Below, one piece after another: positions 12,062 to 22,701 of a stretch of DNA of 64,000 bases. The notes under the pieces are model-generated. The model was not told where the DNA came from. It made no database searches and saw only the letters and a list, made by a program, of their open reading frames with translations. The position numbers and the translations under genes were made by a program. The stretch is from Corythucha ciliata (taxonomy: Eukaryota > Arthropoda > Insecta > Hemiptera > Tingidae), in contig CM075942.1 in NCBI GenBank assembly GCA_038030265.1, positions 46,342,751-46,406,750 of the forward strand, in the 5' to 3' direction. Every line of letters starts with the position of its first letter. Position 1 is the stretch's first letter.

Positions 12062-12283
12062 GGAGGAAGAAGGTGCACTCAGCCGATGGCTTCGGGATCT
12101 GCGAGGAGGTGGTGGTGGTGGTGGTCATCACTCGTCGTCGGCTGGTGAGTCGAGTAAGAATGTTTCGCTGGATCGTTCCAATCCGATCTATCACAGCGAA
12201 GGCAAAGGCTCAAAACAGAAGAAACAGTCGTCGAAAGACAAGCGACGGCACAGCTTTAATCAACGACCCCAGGAAATAAACAG
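12062..12283 (+). CDS. Probable internal coding exon of an unidentified host gene
   Basis: The segment follows an acceptor (ACATGTTTCAG ending at 12061; a T-run lies about 30 nt upstream) and ends at CAG|GTGGGC. Its 222 nt are divisible by three, with phase-2 borders on both sides, so it could be skipped without shifting the frame. The open frame starting at 12063 gives 73 residues: an opening EEEGALSRWLRDLR, seven Gly, HHSSS, then a basic Ser/Lys/Gln-rich part (KGSKQKKQSSKDKRRHSFNQ) ending near RPQEIN. This resembles the disordered linkers of animal signalling or scaffold proteins. KRRHSF looks like a basophilic kinase site, which is inference. I do not recognise the gene. The +1 frame is also open, so coding is not proved. 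No partner exon was found in the window. Confidence 0.5.
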
Positions 12284-13429
12284 GTGGGCCAAACTTTGAT
12301 TCTTCGCGAGACCTGCGCAAATGCAGGATTGGGGCAATGCCTCCCCCGCCCCCCCCCACTACGAAAACCGTTGGCTGTTCGTTACCACATTGGGAATCTC
12401 GGGAAAATTGACTCTCAAAATGACTTTACGGCCAAGTATCAGGAAGATATGTCTCAGAATTGATTTCCTGACTCAGGAAATAGAAAATCCGCACCCTCCT
12501 GATGACCCTCCAACTGGCCGTACAGCTCCAAAATTTAACCATGCTTCCATAAAAACAACAACAACTAAAGAAACAAGTAATATCCGGTGGCCCACGGTCA
12601 TTCTATGTGTCTTTGATTTAAATTTCATCCAGAATTATTATTTTTCGGTCCAAATAAACCAACTGGATCCCACAGAACTGAGTGTTACATATCAAATACC
12701 GGTCACTCGTGGAAAACTCTTAACATTTTCCGCCGAAATCTGATCGTTCCACCCAGAAATTAGAAAGTTTTCTGAAATATAAGTAAAAAAATGTGCCTTT
12801 GACCCTTGAAACTATAGCTTGACAAGTTTCTAACCCCCAAGCTTGACAAGTTTGGGACCCTTAGGGCCCAAATTTCCAGATGGTTTTAGGAACATGTGTT
12901 TAGAACGTTAACTGAATTTACCACTTCCTTCGGTCCATAAGAAACTTGTCGATCTATAGAATCTTTTTTTCACACATCCCCCATAAAATGCCCATAAAAT
13001 GGTTGTTTTACCCCTAAAATTATTACTTGGTCAAAAATGGCTAGTTATATTTCATTTTCCCGCGAAAACTCTCAGATTGAACGGACTTTGGCAGTTTTAC
13101 CCCTTGTAATTGTCTGTCCCTGAAGGGTCAGAAATCCTTACGTTATTTACCCTACAGGCCAATAAGAAACTGCGCGTGAGGTTTGACTCCTGAATCGATT
13201 TTTTAGGCCCATACATTCTAATTTTAACTTTAAAATTACAATTTTTATACCGTGGTGACCTATGGAAAGCCTAAAAACCGTAATGGACTGAATATTCGGC
13301 TCTGTGGCCGTCAAAAATGTGCTAAATAAGCGGCCTTTCAAAAATGGGGCATAATACGGGAAGGATAGTTTTTTCATGAAAACACCCCGGAAAAGCATAT
13401 GCCTTGGTTTCACCCTGATGGTGGCAAAA
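12284..13429. other. Downstream DNA grading into old family-A repeats
   Basis: From about 12350, degenerate family-A words (GGGAATCTCGGGAAAATTGA and similar) appear among unrelated sequence. The 140-codon open frame at 12321-12743 runs through this and is probably a by-product. GCTTGACAAGTTT is repeated directly near 12817 and 12841. Confidence 0.4.
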
Positions 13430-14625
13430 TATGGGTAATCTTGACTACCCAAACCCGAGAAATTGGAGATTTTCAGAACATGAACCCTCGAAATTGTTTT
13501 TTTCAAGTCCTGGCAATGGCATATTACGGGTTCCTTGTTGAACTTTCTGGAAGATCCTCGGAATGATGATTTATGTAGACCGAAACCCGCAAAATTGACT
13601 TCAAAGAACCACCCAAAATTCAGATGTCCAAGGACTGAACCCCGCGAAATTCCTTTTTATTTTCAATGACTGTACCCACGAAGTGGTTTTTAGAAGATTT
13701 GAACGTGTGAAATTGGTGTTATTCATGGCTAAATTCACGAGAATGGTTTATTAAAGACATGATCTCTGTCGAAAAGCGTGTTTTTCGAGTGACCAAACCC
13801 CGCAAATTCTGTTCATGAACAGTTTTGGGTGAACAGAACATTTTTGAATCAACAGTTGTCAGTGACTAAACCCCGAGATGGTGTTGTTGATTCAAGCCCA
13901 CCAAAATGGTATTTTCAAGTGCCAACTTCCACAAAATTGATTTTTTACAGAGACAAACCTGCGAAATTGGGTTTTTGAGGGCTCCAACTCCGCGGAACTA
14001 TGCGTTTTGAGGAGCCAAACCTAAGAAACTGGCTTTAGTCCGAGTCGAACCCGTGAGAATCGTTTTTCCAAGATCTAGACACGTATGCCAAGTCGTTCCT
14101 CGAATTTTCCTCCACCTCAAACCTCCCTCACAAACCGGAAAAATTATAAAATAACATGTGATTCTACAGTTTTCGAGGAAAGTTGGAGTCGAGGAAATTT
14201 CGAGGAACGACTTAGCATACGGGGCCTAAACTCGTGAAATAGGGTTTTTCAGTGATTCAAGCCCGCGAATAATTGGTGAAATTATAGTTTTTTTCTACAG
14301 AAAAATCCAGGATAGTTGCAACAACTGAACCTCGCCAATTGGTTTTTTGAATAGCCAAATCCGAGAAATTGGGTTTTTGCGTGGGCCAAACCCACAAAAT
14401 TGATTTTTTCCGGAGTCAAATCTGCGAAATTTGGTTAGTGAGTGGAATTATGTGTTTTTTTAGCCAACCACGAGCCAAACTCGCAAAACTGTATGGTTTC
14501 ATTCAGAGCGGAACCCGTAGAATTGGTTTTCTCAGAGATTCAAACCCACGAAATAGATTTTTTGAAGAGCCAAGCCCGTAAAATGATTTTTGAAGATTCA
14601 GCTTCAAACGGCTCGACTGATTAAA
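13430..14625 (+). repeat. ~31-bp degenerate minisatellite, family A
   Basis: Head-to-tail units of 30-31 bp with approximate consensus GAGCCAAACCCGCGAAATTG then GTTTTTGAA. Clear consecutive units lie at 14341-14430. Unit ends (GCGAAATTG and TTTTTGA) are better conserved than the middle. Copies differ at many sites, so the array is old. The period is not a multiple of three and no frame stays open. A MITE interrupts it at 14083-14220. The same family occurs at 39.4-41.1 and 56.5-57.2 kb. Confidence 0.85.
14083..14220. mobile_element. 138-bp MITE nested in the minisatellite
   Basis: The left end GTATGCCAAGTCGTTCCTCG and the right end on the opposite strand, GTATGCTAAGTCGTTCCTCG, form near-perfect terminal inverted repeats. 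Pairing continues into AATTTTCCTC with GAGGAAATTT. Family-A units lie on both sides, so it inserted after the array formed. No coding capacity. Confidence 0.8.
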
Positions 14626-15259
14626 ATTACGTCTTTTCGGGAACCTAGATTCATGCGGTTTCCTCTGATTAAAAATTTCGGGTGGTTTTCCCAAAGTGAT
14701 TTGAGTTACCATGTTGAATATCCTGTTCATACGGGTCCCTGCGGACGGAGGAGGAACCAATTGACAGAAGACGATGATCATCAATGACGCCTATTTTGCT
14801 TTTTCGTTAGTCCTGGTCAGTTCTCTCCATTCCGAAGAGGCAAACCGAGGACTGTTCATTTTAACAACGCCGACAATGTTTTTTGGGCGTCAAGGCCCGG
14901 CTCCAGCCAGCACTCATGCAACTGAGAAGCCCTGAGTGAGGCAGAAAGGCAACCGCGAATTGTCCGTTTCTACTATTCAAGCTACCGATTTGGTGACCAC
15001 TACAACCAAATAGGCGTGTCTCAAAAGTACTAGAATTGTCCAAAAGTTACCAGACAATTCTAGTTTTTACAAAATTGTTTGCAGTTAAAGCTAGTTGTAG
15101 CCACTTAGGGTCACCGTTAAAACCCGAAATGCCTGACCAAAACAATTTTCCAGGCGAAAGGTCTGACAAACCACCAAAACTGAACGAAAACTCTAATTAA
15201 AAAACACCACTCCACGCTAAAAGGAACTAAAACAAGGAGACCCGGAGTCCCTTAGGAGA

Positions 15260-15657
15260 ATCCTTAGGCCCCAGATAGAGCATGGCAGACTTCCGGACTC
15301 GTAAATAGGGGGTCAAATGCCATCATTTTGCACAGCTTTTGTGACTATGTTCTTCCGGTTGAATGCGACTGTCGCTAGCTCTCGAACTAAAACTTTCTAT
15401 AGGTGCCGCAGATCACTGTCCTTCACCTACGTCACGAGCAGTCCCAACCGCCTTTGCGCTGGACCCAGCACATTATCAATTGTTATTGGGTTGTGATTTT
15501 TGAGAATTCATAAACTTCAATTTCAAAATGAACTTGCTCTGATGCTCTAGGGTGAGGAATCGGGAGTAAAGGACTGCTGGTGACGTCAGTCCCCAATCCT
15601 CCCTCCTGATGGGCAGACGGAAATCTGCGGCACCTATAGTAAAGTTTAGTTACCTCG
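15260..15657 (-). mobile_element. hAT-like element, truncated inverted copy
   Basis: This interval is the reverse complement of about 400 bp of the neighbouring element (15967-16365), from the TIR end (CGAGGTAACTAAAC read on the minus strand, ending at 15657) to the CCTTAGGCCCCAGATAGAGC word near 15262. Beyond that, homology stops, so the inner half and far end are missing. It lies 28 bp from the broken integrase remnant. Confidence 0.75.
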
Positions 15658-15685
15658 CGCAAACGATAAATCAGTCGTTGCTTGG

Positions 15686-15958
15686 TTACGAAACATCTGA
15701 TTGATTGCAATTTGAAAATAAAGTTTCCGGAGGATTTAACGGGAGAGTGCTAAAACTCACTATTTTCACTGGTATACCGAAACGCGCTATCCAGTGGGTT
15801 AGGAACGCCTGTGCAATTGTTGAACTTTCGATGTTGGAGAGTGGTATAGCTTCAGGCCAGTGTGTGTTCCTGTCCATCATTGTGAGGCAATAGGTCTTCC
15901 CTTCTGAGGGCTTAACATGGACGTTTATAGTTTATCCAATGGTTCGAATGTTCCAAGG
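15686..15958 (-). pseudogene. Ty3/Gypsy integrase core fragment (decayed)
   Basis: The minus-strand reading contains HTHWPEAIPLSNIESS followed by an AQAFLTHWIARFGIP stretch. This is the part of the Ty3/Gypsy-type integrase core that lies between the first and second catalytic aspartates. Upstream, a TPLGTF word matches the usual linker after the zinc finger. The expected first catalytic Asp segment is shortened and frameshifted, and an in-frame stop precedes it. The segment that should carry the second Asp is replaced by unrelated sequence, and the frame stops at 15686. Function is therefore lost. It is the continuation of the fragment at 16939-17482, from which it is separated by an inserted 964-bp element. 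Confidence 0.85.
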
Positions 15959-15966
15959 GGTGTGAC

Positions 15967-16930
15967 CAAGGTGACTAAACTTTACTATAGGTCCCGCAGA
16001 TTTCCCCCTGCCCATCGGTCGGGGGGGTGGGGTGGAGACTGACGTCACCAGCAGTCCTTTGCTCCCGATTGCTCACCCTAGAGCAGCAGAGCAAGTTAAT
16101 TTTGAAATTGAAGTTTATGAATTCTCAAAAATCACCACCAATGTAGTGGGTCAAGCGCAATGGCGGTAGGGACTGCTCGTGACGTAGGTGAAGGACAGTG
16201 ATCTGCGGCACCTATAGAAAGTTTTAGTTCGAGAGCTAGCGACAGTCGCATTCAACCGTAAGAACATAGTCACAAAAGCTGTGCAAAATGATGGCATTTG
16301 ACCCCCTATTTACGAGTCTGGAAGTCTGCCATGCTCTATCTGGGGCCTAAGGATTTTATAGCTAATTAAAGTCCTTAATTTGGGACATGAATTTAACCAG
16401 AAAAACATAGTCCAGAAACTAGTCCTATTCGGAAGGTTGTATGGAGCTGATTACGAATATGATTGTCTGCCGCCGTCTGCCTGGGGCATTTGCCCTCTGT
16501 GGCTCGCCAAACTCACGTAATTCAGTAAATTTTAATTAACCGAAAGAACATAGTCCTGAAACTGGTCTTATTCTCTAGGTTTTATGGAGATGATTACAAA
16601 TATAGTCGTCGGCCGGCGTCTGCCTGGAGCATTTGCCCTCGGTGGCCAGTAAACTCCTTGAATCAGGGATATTAATTAACCGGAAGAACTAAGTCCGGAA
16701 AATGGTCTTTTGCGGCACGTATCGTGTGGCTGAATACGAAAATGATCGTCTGCCGGTGTCCGCCTGGGGACTTTAATTAGCTATAAAATCCTTAGGCCCC
16801 AGATAGAGCAAGGCAGACTTCCGGAGTCGTATATAGGGGGTGAAATGCCATCATTTTGCATACCTTTCGTGACTATGTTCTTCCGGTTGAATGGGACTGT
16901 CGCCAGCTCTCGGTCTATTTAGTCACCTTG
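15967..16930. mobile_element. 964-bp hAT-like non-autonomous element with perfect 8-bp target duplication
   Basis: The ends are perfect 13-bp inverted repeats, CAAGGTGACTAAA at 15967-15979 and its complement at 16918-16930. GGTGTGAC occurs on both sides (15959-15966 and 16931-16938). An 8-bp duplication and CA(A/G)GG-type ends fit the hAT superfamily. The inner arms pair further (about 16228-16372 with 16771-16914). The middle holds about two and a half tandem units of ~142 bp starting near 16393, 16536 and 16676, each beginning TTAACC. No transposase is encoded. The element splits a Gypsy integrase gene, so it is younger than that insertion. It has an inverted partial copy at 15260-15657 and a relative at 61.2-61.4 kb. 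Confidence 0.9.
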
Positions 16931-16938
16931 GGTGTGAC

Positions 16939-17482
16939 GGTATTATTGTTTACTTTTGTTTTCTGACAGGGTACACATGTTTTTGCCCTTAGCCCTAGGT
17001 CTTTCTGCATGTTGGGCCAAAAGGAACGCTGGGCTATTACTATTAGAGTTCTTGAAGCGCGGATTCCAGGGTGACTTACGTTGTGCAGTTGGTCATAAAG
17101 GAATCGTCGGAAGCTTGTTGGCAGAAATGGTCTTGGTCGTCCACTTGATGTTTCGCAGTGTAGTTTTAGGACAGTTCCCGGGACTTGAAGAAGGGTTATC
17201 TTTGTGTCTGTTCTCCTTGTGGAGATCTTGGAGTCCATTGTCGTTTTGCTGAGCTTCGACGAGTTTTTGAAGGTCGTTGCGTAACTGTATTTCCTCCAGA
17301 CGAGAAAGAGTGTCTGCTATATACCGTGTTCCGGGAATGGACATCCATTTCTTGAAGTGGACAATTTCGCCAAGTGGATCCGACATATACAGGCTGAATC
17401 TCGGCTCAGATTCTTGCGGCAGATTGATGCATTCTGCGGATACATGGGCTGGTTTCCACCTCCACTGTTCAAGGTAGCGCAA
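16939..17482 (-). pseudogene. Ty3/Gypsy pol fragment: RNase H tail and integrase zinc finger
   Basis: Two overlapping minus-strand frames together cover the end of RNase H and the integrase N-terminus. In the upstream frame (from 17482) the ADTLSRLEEIQ motif at residues 56-66 marks the conserved RNase H/connection end of Gypsy elements. A frameshift then moves reading to the frame starting at 17238. There the HHCC zinc-binding pattern is intact: His52, His56, Cys88 and Cys91, within LHNVSHPGIRASR and CVPCQKTK. The reading ends at the insertion site of the 964-bp element. Reverse transcriptase, protease, gag and LTRs were not found, so this is a relic. Confidence 0.85.
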
Positions 17483-20164
17483 TTGTTGAGCGTCATTTAT
17501 TTATTAAAGCACAATAGTGAATTTCAAGACTATAGACGTGCCTGGGAGAAATTATTTTCCTTGCAATGTTTGCCACTTAAATAATATTTTATGTTTTCTG
17601 TGCAATTTACAGCAGATCCTATATAGTGTCGAAGGCTCGGGAAGAGGTATATCTAAACTGTAAAAGTGATCGCAATATACGCCGGCATTTTGAAAATTAT
17701 AGTCGGTATGCCTCCTAAAAGAAGCATAAAGTTTTCAATCATCTCCGTCATTTTCTATTATCTTTAAACGATTCTATTAGTGCGAAAGTTTACTCTGATT
17801 TTAATGTCAGGGACGTCTGTACTGTAGTAATTTGTGTCGAGAGACATTTTTAATCATAAAATCCTATTTTACCGTCTTGTGAAAAGGGCGAATATCAGAG
17901 TTTTCATAAGGTAAGAATCTGTAGGGATTGCCAGGGACATGTCTCCTGGATTTTCGGCCCTCAGTCGACACTGTTACGGGGGACGGTATGATTCCGTGAA
18001 TTAGGGATTTGGGTAGTTGCTATTGGCTAAATGGCACGGAAGGAAGCGAAACAGATTATCAGCATTATTATTGGTCCATTTTTGTCGGAAAATTTTTAAA
18101 ATTAACGTTCTCGACGTCCCTCTCTTCACAAAAAAAGGCTTTGAGACTTTTCAATACGCTCAGTGGTCGCGTGTGAATCCAAGATATTGATTTGAAAAAG
18201 TTGTAAAAATTACAAAACCTGCCAGCACCCGACTGTAGCATGCCATATTGAGGGGAAAAGGCCCCCCTTCCTACCCCTTTCTTGCACACTGATGAAGAGC
18301 TATTTCGTTTTACAACTACTCGTCATGCAATAAACTCAGACTCGTAATTATACTTCAGGCCGCATTCTACTCCACGTGTTTACAATTATGAGCGCTGTAG
18401 GTCCGATTTGTGTCCTGATGGTTTCATCGTAATGTCAATGATACGTGACAGTGGGCAGAAAAGCTTAGTCATCCAATACATTGTACTGAGAGGTTCTTTT
18501 TTACGTTAATTAACAGTTCCAGTTATAAAAAATACTACCAGCTCTTAGCCGTGACCCTCGCGGAGAGTCTTAACAGCTTTCATTAACTCTTGTGTTATAA
18601 AAGTCGTGGCACTTCCGTGACCGAGTCGTGACCCTTCCAATGCCCTTCGGCAAGCCCGGAATTTTATTTTTAAAAAAGAAAAGAAAAAGGAAAATGAGGA
18701 AGGAAGCACTTTCAAGGGTCCCGTCCCTCTGACTGAGATGCTTTTAAGGTTCTGACAAAAATAACAAATCGTGAGCTTTCACTGCTCCAGAAAAGGACTT
18801 TCCTCTTTATGTAAACTAGCCATTTTTTTACGTCTAAACTTAACAATTCCTTTTTTGTGTTGTCTATCGCGAAGTATCTTGTATTCGCGGAAGGAACCAC
18901 CTAATCTAAATTAGGTCCAAGGAATCTTTCAGCTTGGAAAACAGAGAAACATGCGGAATTTTTTTAATCTTCCGTCATAACCTCCTCCCTGCTCCCCGCA
19001 TTGATAGTTCGTTTCACCCCGTTCTATAGTGTATACTTTACTACTTTGATGGCTTTAAAGTAAGTACTTCGCGGGATGGGAAGAAAAGACATGGAAAAAG
19101 AAAGAAAAAACTCGCGAAACCGGTTGGAAACAATGAGCTGCTGAGAAACAGTAGCCGATCTTTCGACTATGGAACAGGTTCTTAACCCCTTCACCTACCC
19201 ACCCCATCAGAATTACTTGCGATTGGTTGACCCTCTCTGTGAGTACACACGCACACGTACGTACAACCAACTTGTGCTTGGAGTGCGGAAAGTCCCTATC
19301 AACGAGCTTGTGAATCTCTTCAAGTTGTGCATTCTACTACTGTCGTCCAATTTACAACACCCCAAACGCTCGTTGCTAAAAGTGAACGAAAAAATAGTTT
19401 AAAAAAAAAGGAGCTAAACCGAGTCTTGCCGCCGTTTTAATAGAGCATGGGCGTTAAATATAAATTGGTTTTAATAAGGATGAAGGTATAAATCCTCTCA
19501 AAAAATCGCTCGATTCTGAGTACCCATCGGGATGATGAGGCACGAAACAGCAATGAAAGCCCACCATGTCACACCCCTCGCCCTCAATAACTTATAAACT
19601 GACTTTGAAGGATCGACAACGGCGGACGAATCACCTCTCAACCTCCTCCCCTGCCTTCTAAATTGCGCAATAGAGTCATTTTTGCGTACCGCTGATTGAT
19701 TAGCTGCGTCCCAACTAAAATGTTTTCGTTCTCGAGAAAAAAAGAATGAGGAATGACCTTATGACTGCGAGACAAAGTGGATAGAATTTAAGTGCATATT
19801 TATGAAGTCCCACTCGTCAGTTTGTAAGGGCATTATTCTTTCAAATTACGCTCAAAGCTATCGCTCGAAAGAAAAAAAAAATCGTCGAAGAGAAATCAAT
19901 TTCTCATATTTCTTAATTTATTGTCAACCTACTCGTGCTGAATTTTTAAACGGCGCTTTAGTTCCGCCGTTAAAGCGAATTTGAAATGTCGTCATCGTGC
20001 ATTCACATCAGCGAGATTAAAGGGTTCCGCGTACTTAATCATTTTTCCGTAATTTGATATTAGACGAAACATAATTTCCGAATCGAATAGCACGAGATTT
20101 CCACTTGCTCACTTCTACATTACATGTTACATTCTTCTAATTACATGTTTTGGGAATTTTGCTT
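17483..20164. other. Unassigned AT-rich DNA
   Basis: No supported gene or transposon end. Upstream pol domains of the Gypsy relic are not recognisable past about 17482. Short open frames (for example 18068-18289 minus and 19169-19402 plus) lack any family resemblance. Confidence 0.4.
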
Positions 20165-20760
20165 AAAAGCCGTGGATCCCAGGCTATAGCCCCTCATGAC
20201 AGCATACAAAACCTGACAAAATATCGTAGTAACTAAACCACGCGGAAATGACAAGACTTCTGACGAATAGCAAGAAAATTGGAACATTTTGCAAGCATAT
20301 ATGTTTGCAAATTTGAGTTTCGGGTCTTTTTTGATAAGGCCGCGTGAACCCCGGGCAAGCCAGCTCCGAACGCACTCAAAGCCTGACGATAGTTAGCCTC
20401 AAAATTACAACATTTTGAAGGAAAACATACGCGAAATTGGAAGTTTACTGGCTGAATATACGCGATATTACAAGTTCCAGGTCCTAATTTTAGCGAAATT
20501 GCAAGTTCGGGTCCGAATATTCGCGCAAAATTCCTTCGTTTCTGTATTTATTTTTGCGAAATTGCAGGTTAGAGTCATAAATCTTTTTTTTCAACCGGAA
20601 CCGGGCCACAAAACCGCAACATGTTTTAGGAAAATAGTCGTGAAATTGGAAGTTTCCTGGCTAAATCGCGATATTGCAAGTTCTACTGCAAGTTTCAGGT
20701 CTTTCTGTTTTTAGTGAGCGCGAACGCTGGGCAAGCCGGCCTCGAATGTGGCCATAAATC
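20165..20760 (-). repeat. ~31-bp degenerate minisatellite, family B
   Basis: On the plus strand the units read about CGCGAAATTGCAAGTTCGGG then TCCGAATATT, 30-32 bp long. Consecutive units are clear from about 20430 to 20540. A non-array module flanks the units: GGGCAAGCCGGC beside a GAGCGCGAACG/TTTTTAGTGA stretch, near 20345-20370 and again near 20712-20738. The same module recurs at about 61010 and 61680 in opposite orientation. Confidence 0.75.
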
Positions 20761-21199
20761 TGAATTCGAACATGAATTTATTTGCAATTGAAATTGAATG
20801 ATGAATGATGCGGCAAATTATGTCTTGCCTCCCATCCCGTCCGGGAAAACGTGTCCAGATCCGACACAGGTCTGGGTAGGAACCTGGACTCACGCGGAAC
20901 TTGACTGGAAACCCTGGTGGCACAAGCGCATGTTTTTCCGGAGATTCCCAACGGAGACCGAGAGCGTCGCCGTTACCGCTGGGAAAATATTTTCCCACAC
21001 CCCGCCTGGAATCAGCCTCTTAAGCACATTCAAAGGCAGCTGAGTGTGAGGAATTGATGTCATTACGCACGCTCCGCAGTTACGGTAGTCGCCACCAAGT
21101 TAAAAAAAAGGCGCTTAGCGCCTAGTTAAAAAAAAAGCGCTTGATGAACCTATTCGATCAAATCGGTAGCCGGCATGAACAATATCAGACAAGTGACGA
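20761..21199. other. Unassigned, moderately GC-rich segment
   Basis: Open on both strands (20798-21043 plus; 20711-20998 minus) but no domain or splice context is recognised. AAAAAAAGGCGCTT and AAAAAAAAAGCGCTT are near-repeats at 21103 and 21126. Confidence 0.3.
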
Positions 21200-21212
21200 T
21201 AGTGATAACATA

Positions 21213-21430
21213 GGCCCAGCTGAGTGGCCGAGGTCGCTAGGGCGTCGACTCTCATGTCCAGGTATCTTATCTGCTGAGTGGGTTTCATTCCCACGACAGC
21301 CTGGATTATTTACGAGCAAAGGTCAACTTATATGATTAAGTTTAAAAGTAAAGTGTGTGCTCTCGCCCTCGTCCACGACACCTCGATGAGGTAGTTGGAC
21401 GTGAAGATCCGATGTTTATCCACAACTTAG
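21213..21430 (+). mobile_element. tRNA-derived SINE with 13-bp target duplication
   Basis: TAGTGATAACATA occurs exactly on both sides, at 21200-21212 and 21431-21443. The 218-bp insert starts with a tRNA-like head: TGGCCGAGGTCGCTAGGGCG resembles box A and the D arm of a Ser/Leu-type tRNA, and GGGTTTCATTCCC about 50 bp on resembles box B (GGTTCGANTCC). The remainder is unrelated body sequence without a poly-A tail. This is the classical structure of a SINE moved by a LINE. No second copy was seen in the window. Confidence 0.75.
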
Positions 21431-21443
21431 TAGTGATAACATA

Positions 21444-21699
21444 AGGGGTATTCATGAAAAATTTTAACCTTGTACCTATTTGTTATATGCTAAATTCCAA
21501 ACAGATGGGTAAGGCCATAGAAACGGAGAAACTGAACACAAAAAATACGAAATAACAGAGTTTACGTCGATAACATGTGTTAAACTCGAGAGCATGAATA
21601 CCCCTCATATGTTATCGGCGTAAACCCTGTTATTTCGAATTTTTTGTGTTCAGTTTCTCCGTTTCTATGTTTGGTTTAACATTTTTCATGAATGCCCCT
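21444..21699. mobile_element. ~256-bp foldback MITE abutting the SINE
   Basis: The left end AGGGGTATTCATGAAAAATT and the right end on the complement, AGGGGCATTCATGAAAAATG, are terminal inverted repeats. The arms keep pairing for most of the element: GAAACGGAGAAACTGAACAC with GTGTTCAGTTTCTCCGTTTC, and GAAATAACAG with CTGTTATTTC. TA lies next to each end. It begins at the base after the SINE's right-hand duplication. Confidence 0.8.
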
Positions 21700-22672
21700 A
21701 TTGTGTGCCTTACGAGTGTTGTAACAGAATTGTTTTTTTATTAATAATTTCTGGGTGTAGGAAAAATAGCGTACGATAACTTCTCATTCCGTACTTGTGT
21801 GATTACCGGCACTCGGCTACGCCTCGTGCGCTAACTCTCACATTCGGGTGGAATGAAGTGCGTTCCACACTCGAATCGTAATATACTATTCCATCATTCG
21901 ATCAAGCTCATTTTATTTGTAGGGGGCAGTTTGCTGCTGATTTCCTGGTGGTATTTTACGCGCATTATACTGCCCTGGATTTGATTAATTTCCGAGCGCT
22001 ATTCGACTTTGTCGGTTAATGGAACCCGAATATGAAGCTCGTGGTAAATAGTAATTTGATCACGCGATCATTCGTTATTGAGCAACAAACGGCGAGCGGT
22101 CTTTGTCATTTAAAGAGAATAATAGAAGAAAAAAAGTAGCCGCAGCTTTGGTTTACTATTATTGTTGGTGGAAATGAAAAAAAAAAAGGTTCCTTCTGTG
22201 TTATGCTCTCCCACAACCCCTCACCATCACCCTTACCGCAGTCAGTCATTCTGCTCCAACTAAAGATTGATGAGAGAGACGCGGACAAAGGAAGTTTTGG
22301 CTTCGAGGTTTTTAATTAGCTCCTTATCGAGGAGGAGCTCTTGGTTTTTATCTTTGAAAGCGTAACTTTTAAGTTGAAGACTTTGTTTTGAAAAACAAGA
22401 CGTTGAAGAAAAATGAAGAGGGTACTTGCGTTGTAGTACAGTTGGGGGAGGGGGATCTAATTATCATGATCGATGGAACTTTAAATTGAGCTTAATTTAC
22501 TCATGAAAGATTCTTCACGAAGAAAAAAAAAGGGAAAAAAGGCTTGGTTTTTCTCAAACAAGTTCACAAAGATGGGTTTTAAAAGTTAAAACGCCTCAGG
22601 AAAGTAAATGTAGTGTGCCTTGTAGAGGAAGGTGAATAAGCTCCGGCAACAAAATGGAAGTTGTCCCAGGAC

Positions 22673-22701
22673 AAAAAAAAAAAAAAAAAAAAAAAAAAAA
22701 A
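22673..22701. repeat. Poly-A tract
   Basis: An uninterrupted A-run of about 29 nt, followed by CAAAACAAAA. Confidence 0.9.

Noticed and set aside
12321..12743. 140-codon open frame downstream of the candidate exon
   Set aside because: It runs into old minisatellite words and poly-C and has no splice context or domain.
13430..14625. CRISPR-like array of ~30-bp repeats
   Set aside because: Units run head to tail with no constant repeat plus unique spacer, copies are highly diverged, and the DNA is eukaryotic. It is a degenerate minisatellite.
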